From Mesorhizobium sp. (lineage in GTDB: Bacteria; Pseudomonadota; Alphaproteobacteria; Rhizobiales; Rhizobiaceae): a DNA stretch of 64,000 bases. Below the pieces are notes generated by a model that was given only the letters and a program-made list of their open reading frames with translations, had not been told where the DNA came from and did not search any database. Positions 7,518 through 15,467 of this stretch are shown here, in pieces. Numbering within the stretch: the stretch's first letter is position 1; every line of letters begins with the position of its first letter. The stretch is from NCBI GenBank assembly GCA_004020875.1, contig SAPZ01000013.1, positions 1 to 64,000 of the forward strand, written 5' to 3'. Both the position numbers and the translations under genes were made by a program.

Positions 7518-9899
7518 ATGACCGAGCATCCCAGCGCCAATCGTTTGTCCGCGCAGGAACTGCAAGACATCGATGCCTACTGGCGTGCCGCCAACTACCT
7601 GACCATCGGGCAGATCTATCTGCTCGACAATCCGCTGCTTCGCGAGCCGCTTCGGCTGGAGCACGTCAAGCCAAGGCTGCTCGGCCACTGGGGGACCTCG
7701 CCGGGTCTCAGCTTCATCTATGCGCATCTAAATCGCGCCATCAGGCAGCGTGATGCCAATGTCATCTACGTCTGCGGTCCCGGCCATGGCGGGCCGGCGA
7801 TGGTGGCCAACACCTATCTGGAGGGCACATACAGCGAGACCAATCCCGACATCGCTCTGGGCGAGGCCGGAATGAAGAAGCTCTTCCGCCAGTTCTCGTT
7901 TCCTGGCGGGATCCCAAGCCATGCGGCGCCTGATGTGCCCGGCTCGATCCATGAAGGCGGTGAGCTTGGCTACGCGCTCTCGCACGCTTATGGCGCGGCC
8001 TTCGACAATCCGGACCTGATCGTCGCCTGCGTCGTTGGTGACGGCGAGGCGGAAACCGGGCCGCTCGCCACCTCCTGGCACTCCAACAAGTTCCTCAACC
8101 CGGCGCTTGACGGCGCGGTGCTGCCGATCCTCCACCTCAACGGCTACAAGATCGCCAATCCTACCATTTTGGCGCGTATCCCAGAGGAAGAGCTGCGTGC
8201 GCTGTTCCTGGGTTACGGCTACGAGCCGCTGTTCGTCGAAGGCGACGATCCGGCCATGATGCATGAGCGGATGGCGGTCGTGCTCGACGATGCTCTCGAC
8301 CGCATCAAGGCGATCCAGGATGCTTCCCGAAGCGGCGCGAAGATCGCCCAGCCGCGGCCGAAATGGCCGATGATCGTGCTGCGAAGCCCGAAGGGCTGGA
8401 CCGGCCCGAAGGAGGTCGACGGGCTTAAGACCGAGGGATTCTGGCGGGCCCACCAGGTCCCGCTTTCCGGCCTGGCCGAAAACCCCGACCATCTGAGAAT
8501 GCTTGAGGAATGGATAAGGAGCTACCGGCCACAAGAGCTTTTCGACGCTGCCGGCGTGCCCGTGGCCGCGGTCCGCGCCACCGCGCCGCAAGGTGACAGG
8601 CGAATGAGCGCCAATCCGCATGCCAATGGGGGTCTGTTGCGGAGATCTCTCGAACTGCCCGGCCTGGATGAGCATGCTGTCCCGGTCAAGCGACCCGGCG
8701 GCGTCAAGGCGGAATCGACCCGTGTCATGGGGGGGTTCCTGCGCGACGTCATGGCGTTGAACCGGGCTGCCGGCAACTTCCGCATCGTCGGGCCCGACGA
8801 GACGGCCTCGAACCGGTGGCAGGATGTCTTCGAGGTGACGGAGCGCGCCTGGATGGAGGAGATCCTTCCCGAGGATGTCCATCTGGCTCGGGAAGGCAGG
8901 GTTCTGGAAATTCTATCCGAGCATACGTGCCAGGGTTGGCTGGAAGGTTACCTGCTTACCGGGCGCCACGGCTTTTTCTCCTGCTACGAGGCCTTCACGC
9001 ACATCGTCGATTCCATGTTCAACCAGCACGCGAAATGGCTGGATGCCTGCCGCAAGCTTGCCTGGCGGCGGCCGATCGCCTCGCTGAACTATCTGTTGTC
9101 CAGTCATGTCTGGCAGCAGGAGCACAATGGCTTCAGCCACCAGGATCCAGGCTTCATCGACGTGGCGCTGAACAAGAAGGCGGACGTCGTGCGCGTCTAT
9201 CTGCCGGCGGACGCCAACAGCCTGCTTTGCGTGACCGACCATGTCCTTAAGACATGGAACCGCATCAATGTCATCGTCGCCGGCAAAGCCAATTCCTGGC
9301 AGTGGCTGTCCATCGAGGAGGCGAAAGTCCACTGCAGCGCCGGCATCGGCATATGGGAGTGGGCGTCGACCGACGGCGGGGCCGAGCCGGACGTGGTGAT
9401 GGCCTGCGCCGGCGACGTCCCGACGCTCGAGACGCTGGCCGCCGTTCAGATCCTGAGGCGCCACATTCCCGACCTCAAGGTTCGTGTGGTGAACATTGTC
9501 GATCTAATGACGCTGCAGCCGAAGGAACATCACCCGCACGGGCTGTCGGACCGCGAGTTCGACGCGTTGTTCACCAGGGATAAGCCCGTCATCTTCGCCT
9601 ATCACGGTTATCCGTGGACGATCCACCGCCTGACCTACCGGCGGACCAATCACGACAACATCCATGTGCGCGGCTACAATGAGGAAGGGACGACGACGAC
9701 GCCGTTCGACATGACCGTGCTGAACGGGCTCGACCGCTATCATCTCGTGCTCGGCGTGCTCGACCGCATTCCCGAGCCCGCCGGCGCGCACATCCGGCTG
9801 AGGCAGGCCATGGAAGGCAAGTTGATCGAGCACGGAGCCTATATCCGTAAGCATGGGCAGGACATGCCCGAGATACTCGGCTGGAAGTGGGAACGCTAA
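7518..9899 (+). CDS. xfp: Phosphoketolase (xylulose-5-phosphate/fructose-6-phosphate)
   Basis: A thiamine diphosphate enzyme that cleaves xylulose 5-phosphate or fructose 6-phosphate with phosphate to give acetyl phosphate. The 793-residue protein has the full family length. Motifs include GPGHGGPAMVANTYLEGTYS, the signature GSIHEGGELGYALSHAYGAA and the cofactor site GDGEAETGPL. ATG at 7518 follows GAAGGAG; the frame is open far upstream but codes nothing recognisable there. Acetate kinase follows 56 bases later, so the pair makes ATP and acetate from sugar phosphates. Low-oxygen expression is suggested by the box at 7376. Confidence 0.95.
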   Translation: MTEHPSANRLSAQELQDIDAYWRAANYLTIGQIYLLDNPLLREPLRLEHVKPRLLGHWGTSPGLSFIYAHLNRAIRQRDANVIYVCGPGHGGPAMVANTYLEGTYSETNPDIALGEAGMKKLFRQFSFPGGIPSHAAPDVPGSIHEGGELGYALSHAYGAAFDNPDLIVACVVGDGEAETGPLATSWHSNKFLNPALDGAVLPILHLNGYKIANPTILARIPEEELRALFLGYGYEPLFVEGDDPAMMHERMAVVLDDALDRIKAIQDASRSGAKIAQPRPKWPMIVLRSPKGWTGPKEVDGLKTEGFWRAHQVPLSGLAENPDHLRMLEEWIRSYRPQELFDAAGVPVAAVRATAPQGDRRMSANPHANGGLLRRSLELPGLDEHAVPVKRPGGVKAESTRVMGGFLRDVMALNRAAGNFRIVGPDETASNRWQDVFEVTERAWMEEILPEDVHLAREGRVLEILSEHTCQGWLEGYLLTGRHGFFSCYEAFTHIVDSMFNQHAKWLDACRKLAWRRPIASLNYLLSSHVWQQEHNGFSHQDPGFIDVALNKKADVVRVYLPADANSLLCVTDHVLKTWNRINVIVAGKANSWQWLSIEEAKVHCSAGIGIWEWASTDGGAEPDVVMACAGDVPTLETLAAVQILRRHIPDLKVRVVNIVDLMTLQPKEHHPHGLSDREFDALFTRDKPVIFAYHGYPWTIHRLTYRRTNHDNIHVRGYNEEGTTTTPFDMTVLNGLDRYHLVLGVLDRIPEPAGAHIRLRQAMEGKLIEHGAYIRKHGQDMPEILGWKWER

Positions 9900-9955
9900 T
9901 CGATGACAAGGCGCCGGGTTAAGAGGATCGGGTCCGCAAATGGGACCGGCCGGCC

Positions 9956-11134
9956 ATGACCGATGCAGTTCTCGTCCTCAATGGCGGCTCATCGAGCCTG
10001 AAGTTCGCGGTGTTCCAATGGCGCGACGAGCTCCATTTGCTGGTGCGTGGCAGCGTTTCGTCAATCGGCGAGCGGCCTCGGCTCCATGTCGCGCCCACGG
10101 CAACGACGCCGCCGTTCGACAGGAGCCTTGGCGAACAGCCGATCTCCATCAGCAAGGCGTTCGAAGCCGTTGCGTCCTATCTTGCGGACCGCGGCCTCCT
10201 GCGCCGGGTGCGCCGGGTCGGGCATCGCATCGTGCATGGCGGCCGGGAGTTTGCCCGCGCAACGCTGCTCGACGAGCGCACGCTCGGTGCCTTGCGCGGG
10301 CTCGAGCCGCTCGCCCCGATTCATCAGGCGATCAACCTGGAGCTCGTCGACCTGGCCAGCCGTCTCCTGCCCGACACCACGCAGGTCGGCTGCTTCGATA
10401 CAGCCTTCCACGCGGCGCAGCCCGAGCACGCGAGGCTCTATGGCCTGCCGCGTGAGATGGCAGAGCAAGGCATCGTCTCCTACGGTTTCCATGGGCTGTC
10501 CTACAGCCATATCGCCAGCGAACTCCACAACCGTTACGGCGCCGCCGCCGGCGGCCGGACGATCGTTGCCCATCTCGGCAGCGGCGCAAGCCTGTGCGCG
10601 ATGAAGGCAGGCGTAAGCCACGCCACCACCATGGGCTTCTCGACGCTTGACGGCCTAGTCATGAGCACGCGTTGCGGCGCGATCGATCCGGGCATCCTCC
10701 TGCATCTTTTGCAGGACCGGAAGCTGTCTTCGGACGAACTTGCCGACCTGCTCTACCAGCGCTCCGGTCTGCTGGGGGTATCCGGCATCTCGGGAAACAT
10801 GCAGACACTGCTTGCATCCCAAGACCCGGCGGCGATGCGCGCCGTCGATCTCTTCGTCTATCGTGCCGGGCGCGAGATCGGATCGCTTGCCGCGGCGATA
10901 GGCGGGCTCGACACCCTTGTTTTCACGGCGGGCATCGGCGAGCATGCGCCCGCGGTCCGGCAGAGCATCTGCGAAGCCGCGGGATGGTTGGGCGTCGCGC
11001 TCGACAAGGAGCTGAATACGCACAGCGAAGAACTGATCAGCGCACCGGACTCCCTGGTCGACGTGCTTGTCATTCCCGCCGACGAGGAACGTGCGGTGGC
11101 CGCTGAGTTGCTCGGCTTCGAAGCCAAGCATTGA
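9956..11134 (+). CDS. ackA: Acetate kinase
   Basis: Transfers the phosphate of acetyl phosphate to ADP, giving acetate and ATP. The 392-residue protein starts with the family motif VLNGGSSSLKFAVF and contains VGHRIVHGG, the GFHGLSY block and HLGSGASLCA of the ASKHA fold, plus VFTAGIGEHAP near the end. It is the second gene of the phosphoketolase unit and completes a phosphoketolase-acetate kinase route that yields ATP by substrate-level phosphorylation. The stop codon is the first part of a long perfect hairpin. Confidence 0.95.
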   Translation: MTDAVLVLNGGSSSLKFAVFQWRDELHLLVRGSVSSIGERPRLHVAPTATTPPFDRSLGEQPISISKAFEAVASYLADRGLLRRVRRVGHRIVHGGREFARATLLDERTLGALRGLEPLAPIHQAINLELVDLASRLLPDTTQVGCFDTAFHAAQPEHARLYGLPREMAEQGIVSYGFHGLSYSHIASELHNRYGAAAGGRTIVAHLGSGASLCAMKAGVSHATTMGFSTLDGLVMSTRCGAIDPGILLHLLQDRKLSSDELADLLYQRSGLLGVSGISGNMQTLLASQDPAAMRAVDLFVYRAGREIGSLAAAIGGLDTLVFTAGIGEHAPAVRQSICEAAGWLGVALDKELNTHSEELISAPDSLVDVLVIPADEERAVAAELLGFEAKH

Positions 11135-11178
11135 ATCGTGTAGCCCAGAAGCGCGCGGCGCTTCTGGGCTACACGATT
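11134..11178. terminator. Perfect 20-bp inverted repeat between convergent ackA and GNAT genes
   Basis: Bases 11134-11153 pair exactly with 11159-11178 around a five-base loop. No T run follows on either strand, but the position between two convergent genes fits a bidirectional terminator. The length and perfection of the stem are unusual. Confidence 0.7.
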
Positions 11179-11212
11179 GAGACTAAGTCTGGGAGGGTCT
11201 CGGCTGAATTGG

Positions 11213-11743
11213 TCAGGCGTGCCGTGCCTGGCCCGGCAGCTTGGCGCCGAGCTTGCGCTGAACCAGGACCAACGTGGGGTCGTCAGGATCCGTGGTGACG
11301 ATGAAGCCCATCTCGCGCTCGAGCTCGATCGCTGCGCGGTTCTCGCGACTTTCGATCGATTCGATCGTCTCGATCCCGTGATCGTCGGCGTAACGCGCTA
11401 TATAGCCGAGCAATTCCCAGCTGACGCCGAGATGCTTGCGATCCTCGCGGATGCATATGGCGACTTCGCCACGGCGGTCGGCCGGGTCGGCGGCGAGGGT
11501 CGCTACAGCAATCAGCATTCCATCGGTCGAGAAGGCAAGAAAATTATGGACGTGCGGATCGTCGGAGCGGGTCATCGCCACCAGCCGCTCATGCGAAACC
11601 TCCTTCACCGCCCCGAGGAAGCGGAACCGCAGATCCTCCGGTGTCACATGGGTGAAGAACTCGGCGACGATCGGCTCATCGTCGGGACGCGCGCGGCGCA
11701 CTTCGAAGCGAAATCCGGTGTGTGTCGTAAGCATCGTTTTCAT
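11213..11743 (-). CDS. Stand-alone GNAT acetyltransferase related to the Pat C-terminal domain
   Basis: A 176-residue GNAT-fold protein. The segment VRRARPDDEPIVAEFF-(THVT)-PEDLRFRFLG closely parallels the C-terminal domain of the acyl-CoA synthetase/acetyltransferase at 17875-20556 (IRPIMPADVALY with SPDDLRLRFLS), and RENRAAIELEREMGF is the usual C-terminal GNAT block. Such proteins can acetylate lysines of acetyl-CoA-forming enzymes; a link to the nearby acetate genes is inferred only. Start 11743 (MKTMLTTHTG) is preferred over 11791 because the longer form overlaps the upstream regulator gene. Confidence 0.78.
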   Translation of the reverse strand: MKTMLTTHTGFRFEVRRARPDDEPIVAEFFTHVTPEDLRFRFLGAVKEVSHERLVAMTRSDDPHVHNFLAFSTDGMLIAVATLAADPADRRGEVAICIREDRKHLGVSWELLGYIARYADDHGIETIESIESRENRAAIELEREMGFIVTTDPDDPTLVLVQRKLGAKLPGQARHA

Positions 11744-11787
11744 TGTCAGCACTTTCAGGATTGATGCGCGGGATTGGCGCAATGGCC

Positions 11788-12432
11788 TCATTCACCCATT
11801 GCCAGCAGCGAGTCGCGTTTCAGAATTTCGATGCTGCGCAGGCTGAGCAGGCGGATCACGCCCTTCTCTTTCAGCCGGGTGAAGACCCGCGACACGGTTT
11901 CGATGGTGAGGCCGAGATAGTCACCGATGTCGTTGCGCGACATTGGTAATTCCACTTGCCGCAACCCACCCTGACGCTCCGACATTTCGACGAGGAATGC
12001 CGCGACGCGCTCGATGGCGTTCTGGCGGCCGAGCACCAGGAGATGCTCCTGCGCTCGGGTCAGGCCTTTGAGCGCCAGAGGCAGGAGCTGGCGCGACATG
12101 TCCGTGCCTGACGGAGCGCGGAAGACCCGGACACCGGTCGCGTTGATCGCCTCGGCGAAGAAGTGGTGGGTGGCGTCGGCCTCGAAACCGAAGGTCTCTC
12201 CCGCCAGGTGGAACGCGCTGATCTGCCTGCGACCGTCGGCGAGCAGGCGATAGATGCGGACCGCGCCGAATTCGACCTGATAGAGTGCGCCGGCCTTTTC
12301 GCCCTGGGCATAGATTTCAGCGCCTGCCGTGAAGAAGCTGACCGGCGTTGCCTGCCCTTCGAAGACGGGCGCAGGACTCTGATGGGGAAGATAGGACGGC
12401 AGTGCAATCTTGGCGGAGGCTTGAGCGTACAT
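11788..12432 (-). CDS. FixK-like Crp/Fnr transcription regulator
   Basis: A 214-residue Crp/Fnr protein with a cyclic-nucleotide-binding-like sensor domain (about 30-140) and a winged helix-turn-helix reading MSRNDIGDYLGLTIETVSRV. The E-T-V-S-R recognition helix is that of FNR/FixK proteins that bind TTGAT-N4-ATCAA. No N-terminal FNR cysteine cluster follows the ATG at 12432, so it resembles FixK rather than oxygen-sensing FNR. It is the best candidate in the window for the FixK-type boxes at 12620, 14980, 17813, 22748 and 22778. The GNAT gene follows 44 bases later. Confidence 0.85.
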   Translation of the reverse strand: MYAQASAKIALPSYLPHQSPAPVFEGQATPVSFFTAGAEIYAQGEKAGALYQVEFGAVRIYRLLADGRRQISAFHLAGETFGFEADATHHFFAEAINATGVRVFRAPSGTDMSRQLLPLALKGLTRAQEHLLVLGRQNAIERVAAFLVEMSERQGGLRQVELPMSRNDIGDYLGLTIETVSRVFTRLKEKGVIRLLSLRSIEILKRDSLLAMGE

Positions 12433-12619
12433 GGCTGTGGTTCCGGTGAATTTGTGACAACAGCAATCGCGCAAATCCGGCAATGCCGAAATTCGGTTAT
12501 GTCCCTACGGGAAACTACCTAGTTCGACTCGAGATCACCCTTCCGAACCAAGCATTTCGAGCAGGCCCCTGGCCCGTGCGCCAACTGGTCCGTGCGCGCA
12601 TTGGGGCCGTGTGCGTCGA

Positions 12620-12633
12620 TTGACCAGGATCAA
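12620..12633 (+). promoter_or_regulatory. FixK/FNR box before a small membrane-protein gene
   Basis: TTGACCAGGATCAA, a near-perfect anaerobox, centred 65 bp before the ATG at 12692. The rest of 12433-12691 shows no gene. Confidence 0.8.
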
Positions 12634-12691
12634 GGCCGGCATGACTTGACCCGACATTATTTGGACAGAGCCAGCCAAGGGAGACCAAACC

Positions 12692-12850
12692 ATGACCTCC
12701 GATATGATTGAAATCTGGATCGGCATACTCGGCCTTGCCTATCTTGCCGCCGCAGGCCTCTATTTCGAAATGCTCCGTGCCAGGAAGCACGTCCGGGCAA
12801 GGCATGGTCACGCCCGGCCGTATTCGGACAGGATAAGGCGCTCGCGATAG
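12692..12850 (+). CDS. Small single-span membrane protein, 52 residues
   Basis: The reading frame starts with MTSDMIEIWIGILGLAYLAA and ends in a very basic tail (RARKHVRARHGHARPYSDR). One transmembrane helix covers about residues 7-25, so the arginine-rich tail is probably cytoplasmic. AAGGGAG stands 8 bases before the ATG, and the FixK box at 12620 is at the ideal distance, so it is very likely expressed. No family is recognised. A role as a small subunit or adaptor of a membrane enzyme under low oxygen is speculation. Confidence 0.7.
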   Translation: MTSDMIEIWIGILGLAYLAAAGLYFEMLRARKHVRARHGHARPYSDRIRRSR

Positions 12851-12942
12851 GAAAGGATGCCCGGACCAGCGCGGTTTCAGTCTTCTATGCCGAGGGAAAG
12901 CCGGTCCGTTCCAGTCTGTCTTCCGAAAAACGGGGAAGCGTG

Positions 12943-13926
12943 ATGAAGGCAATGGTCCTGGAAAAGCCCGGTACGCTTCTGAATCTCGTCACCTGCCCGG
13001 ACCCCGTGCCGGGAGCGGGTGAGATCCGGCTCAAGGTGGAGGCATGCGCGGTATGCCGCACCGACCTCCACGTCGTGGACGGTGACTTGCCATGGCCAAA
13101 GCTGCCGCTCGTGCCGGGTCATGAAATCGTCGGCATCGTCGATCTTGCCGGTGAAGGCGTGTCACGATCCCGGCTTGGGCAGAGGGTAGGCGTTCCGTGG
13201 CTGGGGCACACCTGCGGACATTGCCCCTATTGCGACGCCGGCGCAGAAAACCTCTGCGACCAGCCGCTCTTCACCGGCTATACGCGCGACGGCGGGTTCG
13301 CCAGTCATGTCATTGCCGATGAGCATTTCGCCTTCGAGCTCGATGCCGCCGCCGATCCGGTGTCGCTGGCGCCGCTCCTGTGCGCTGGACTGATCGGCTG
13401 GCGCTGCCTCAAGAAGGCCGGCGATGGCCGCCGACTCGGCATCTACGGCTTCGGCGCCGCCGCGCATATCATCACGCAGGTCGCGGTATGGCAGGGACGT
13501 GAGATCTTTGCGCTCACACGGACTGGTGACATCCAGGCACAGGAATTTGCCCGCTCATTGGGCGTTGTCTGGGCAGGGGCGTCCGACGAATTGCCCCCCG
13601 CCGAGCTTGACGCCGCGATTATTTTCGCGCCGGTCGGCGAACTGGTGCCGGCGGCGTTGCGCGCTGTCCGCAAGGGCGGCCGGGTGGTCTGCGGCGGCAT
13701 CCATATGAGCGACATTCCATCGATGCCCTACAAGCTTATGTGGGAAGAAAGAGAATTGGTGTCGGTCGCGAACCTGACCCGGCGTGACGCGGAGGAATTC
13801 TTCCCGATAGCGAGGGACGCACGGGTGCGCACGCACACAAAAGTCTATCCGCTGGAGCGCGCAAACCAGGCGCTGGATGATTTGCGCACGGGCAGGCTGA
13901 GTGGGGCCGCCGTCCTTAAGCCGTGA
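12943..13926 (+). CDS. Zinc-dependent alcohol dehydrogenase family protein
   Basis: A medium-chain dehydrogenase of 327 residues. The catalytic zinc region CAVCRTDLHVVDGDLP and GHEIVG is followed by the structural zinc cysteines of CGHCPYCDAGAENLC and a Rossmann segment (LGIYGFGAAAHIITQVA). It probably oxidises alcohols or reduces aldehydes with NAD(P). GGGGAAG sits at a proper distance from the ATG at 12943; a GTG three bases earlier is too close. The gene converges on the next one with a 5-base gap and has no visible box of its own. Confidence 0.85.
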   Translation: MKAMVLEKPGTLLNLVTCPDPVPGAGEIRLKVEACAVCRTDLHVVDGDLPWPKLPLVPGHEIVGIVDLAGEGVSRSRLGQRVGVPWLGHTCGHCPYCDAGAENLCDQPLFTGYTRDGGFASHVIADEHFAFELDAAADPVSLAPLLCAGLIGWRCLKKAGDGRRLGIYGFGAAAHIITQVAVWQGREIFALTRTGDIQAQEFARSLGVVWAGASDELPPAELDAAIIFAPVGELVPAALRAVRKGGRVVCGGIHMSDIPSMPYKLMWEERELVSVANLTRRDAEEFFPIARDARVRTHTKVYPLERANQALDDLRTGRLSGAAVLKP

Positions 13927-13931
13927 CGGTC

Positions 13932-14522
13932 CTAGACCGCGCTTTCGCCCAGCCGCCGCATCTGCCTTAGCCACTTTGCCCGCTTCGCGTCGCTGGCGCT
14001 CGCGACCATGCCGAATAAGGTTTCCCGGACCGGCCTGATGCCGACAAAATTGAGGATGCCGCGCCGCATGCCGGCGATCCCGTGGCTGAAGAACCATATC
14101 CGGTAGACGGCCGCCGGCATTCCCATCGTCGCCACCAGGCGGGCGGAGCGGCCACGCAGCAAGGACTTGGCGAAACCTTCGCCTCTGGCCGGATAGGCGA
14201 ACGCCGTGCCTGGCCGCATCACCTGCTCGAGGAACGCTTTCAGCAAGGCCGGCACGGTGCCCAGCCAGAGCGGGAAGACAAAGACGAAATGCTCCGCCCA
14301 GACGACCGCCTCCGCCGCTTCCTTGAGGCCATCGGGGATTGTCCCGTGCTCGAACTCCTGCATTGTCCGCAGCATCGGAAAGTCCAGCAGGGCCAGGTCG
14401 ATTTTGCGCACGCTATGGCCTGCCTTCTCCGCCGCTTCAGCATATGCCACGGCCAATGCCCGGCAGAGCCGGTCAGGAGACGGATCGGGATGGCCGACGA
14501 GAACGAGGATGCGGCGCGGCAT
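13932..14522 (-). CDS. NAD(P)H-dependent quinone/flavin oxidoreductase (flavodoxin-like fold)
   Basis: A 196-residue protein of the flavodoxin_2 group: ILVLVGHPDPSPD at the N-terminus binds FMN phosphate, and the block HFVFVFPLWLGTVPALLKAF is typical of KefF/MdaB-like quinone reductases. It is likely to reduce quinones or act as an accessory oxidoreductase in the cytoplasm. It lies 23 bases behind the 14546-14932 gene on the same strand, so it may share the low-oxygen box at 14980. Confidence 0.82.
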   Translation of the reverse strand: MPRRILVLVGHPDPSPDRLCRALAVAYAEAAEKAGHSVRKIDLALLDFPMLRTMQEFEHGTIPDGLKEAAEAVVWAEHFVFVFPLWLGTVPALLKAFLEQVMRPGTAFAYPARGEGFAKSLLRGRSARLVATMGMPAAVYRIWFFSHGIAGMRRGILNFVGIRPVRETLFGMVASASDAKRAKWLRQMRRLGESAV

Positions 14523-14545
14523 GGCTCCCTCCGGTCACCTCGGGG

Positions 14546-14932
14546 CTATGGCTGCTCGACGCGGGCCACCTGGTAGGTGTGCATGGCCCCGTTGCGCTTG
14601 ATCGAGACGTACTCGCCGGTGACGAAGCGCTCCTCGCCGAGATGAAAGCCGACCTCGTCGTCGCGATCGCCCTCGGCGTAGTCGAAATACCATTGGCCGC
14701 CTGGCTTGCGCCGCAAGCGCCCGACAAGATCGTCCTCGCCGGTGCGGAAACGCCGGACGCGACAAAAGCCCTTGTGCGATTTCCACTCCTCCGCGTCCAG
14801 CCGTCCCTCGTCGGTAAGCGGAGCCAGCACATCGTAGCCCTCTTCGCGGTCTCCTTCCGGATGACCTTTTTCGCGTGCCAGAAGCAGGCGGATGTTTCTG
14901 AATTTCGGGGTGAGGTCGTGCAAGCTGGTCAT
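14546..14932 (-). CDS. Conserved hypothetical protein, 128 residues
   Basis: A soluble, charged protein without a recognised domain. It starts MTSLHDLTPKFRNIRLLLAR and has an aromatic, acidic middle (GGQWYFDYAEGDRDDEVGFH) that resembles a small beta-barrel. The start at 14932 has AAGGAG seven bases upstream; a longer form from 14953 lacks this. A FixK-type box lies about 55 bp upstream, so low-oxygen expression is likely. Function unknown. Confidence 0.72.
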   Translation of the reverse strand: MTSLHDLTPKFRNIRLLLAREKGHPEGDREEGYDVLAPLTDEGRLDAEEWKSHKGFCRVRRFRTGEDDLVGRLRRKPGGQWYFDYAEGDRDDEVGFHLGEERFVTGEYVSIKRNGAMHTYQVARVEQP

Positions 14933-14979
14933 GGTAAACTCCTTCGAGGCCATTCCTAACGCGGCGGCCGGATGGGACC

Positions 14980-14993
14980 TTGATCAAGGTCAA
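14980..14993 (-). promoter_or_regulatory. FixK/FNR box upstream of the 14932 gene
   Basis: TTGATCAAGGTCAA, TTG-N8-CAA with a perfect TTGAT half, centred about 55 bp before the start of the minus-strand gene. Confidence 0.75.
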
Positions 14994-15017
14994 ACGGAAT
15001 CTGGTTCGTCGGAAGGC

Positions 15018-15467
15018 TCAACTAGTACCTGTCGGCAGGTGGCCGCGAACCCAATTGACGATCTGGCCGGTGCTCATCGCCCCCGATACGCGCGCGATTT
15101 CCCGCTGGCGGTGAAACAGGATCATGGTGGGGATGCCGCGAATGCCCAGCCTCGCCGCGATGGCCTGCTCCTTGTCGGAATTCAGCTTGACCAGCCGGAT
15201 GTGAGGCTCCAGCGCCTTGGCGGCGGCCTCATAGGCCAGCGCCATCATCTTGCAGGGACCGCACCACGGAGCCCAGACATCGACGAGGACGGGCAGGCTG
15301 CCGCGGCCGATCTGACGGTCGAAGTTCGCAGCGTCGACGTCCTGCGGGACCCCTGAAAACAGCCGGGCGCCACACTTTCCGCATTGCGCTTCGGCGCTGT
15401 TTCGATTCGGCGGCAGGCGGTTGACCACGCCGCATTTGGCGCAAACCACTAGATTCTCCTGCGTCAT
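15018..15467 (-). CDS. trxC: Thioredoxin 2 (TrxC) with N-terminal zinc ribbon
   Basis: A 149-residue cytoplasmic thiol-disulfide reductase. Two CxxC pairs (CAKCGVVNRLP and CGKCGARLF) form the TrxC zinc ribbon, followed by the active site WAPWCGPCKMM and the cis-proline loop GIRGIPTMILF. The ATG overlaps the stop of the metal ATPase (ATGA), so the two are translationally coupled. Pairing with a transition-metal pump suggests repair of thiols under metal or redox stress. Confidence 0.92.
   Translation of the reverse strand: MTQENLVVCAKCGVVNRLPPNRNSAEAQCGKCGARLFSGVPQDVDAANFDRQIGRGSLPVLVDVWAPWCGPCKMMALAYEAAAKALEPHIRLVKLNSDKEQAIAARLGIRGIPTMILFHRQREIARVSGAMSTGQIVNWVRGHLPTGTS

Noticed and set aside
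12433..12483. CCCH residues before the FixK-like start, which could suggest an FNR iron-sulfur cluster
   Set aside because: They lie upstream of the likely ATG, need a TTG start, and lack the FNR cysteine spacing.
12515..12952. Minus-strand frame of 145 codons upstream of the alcohol dehydrogenase
   Set aside because: It is antisense to the 52-residue protein and the FixK box, with no domain or ribosome site.
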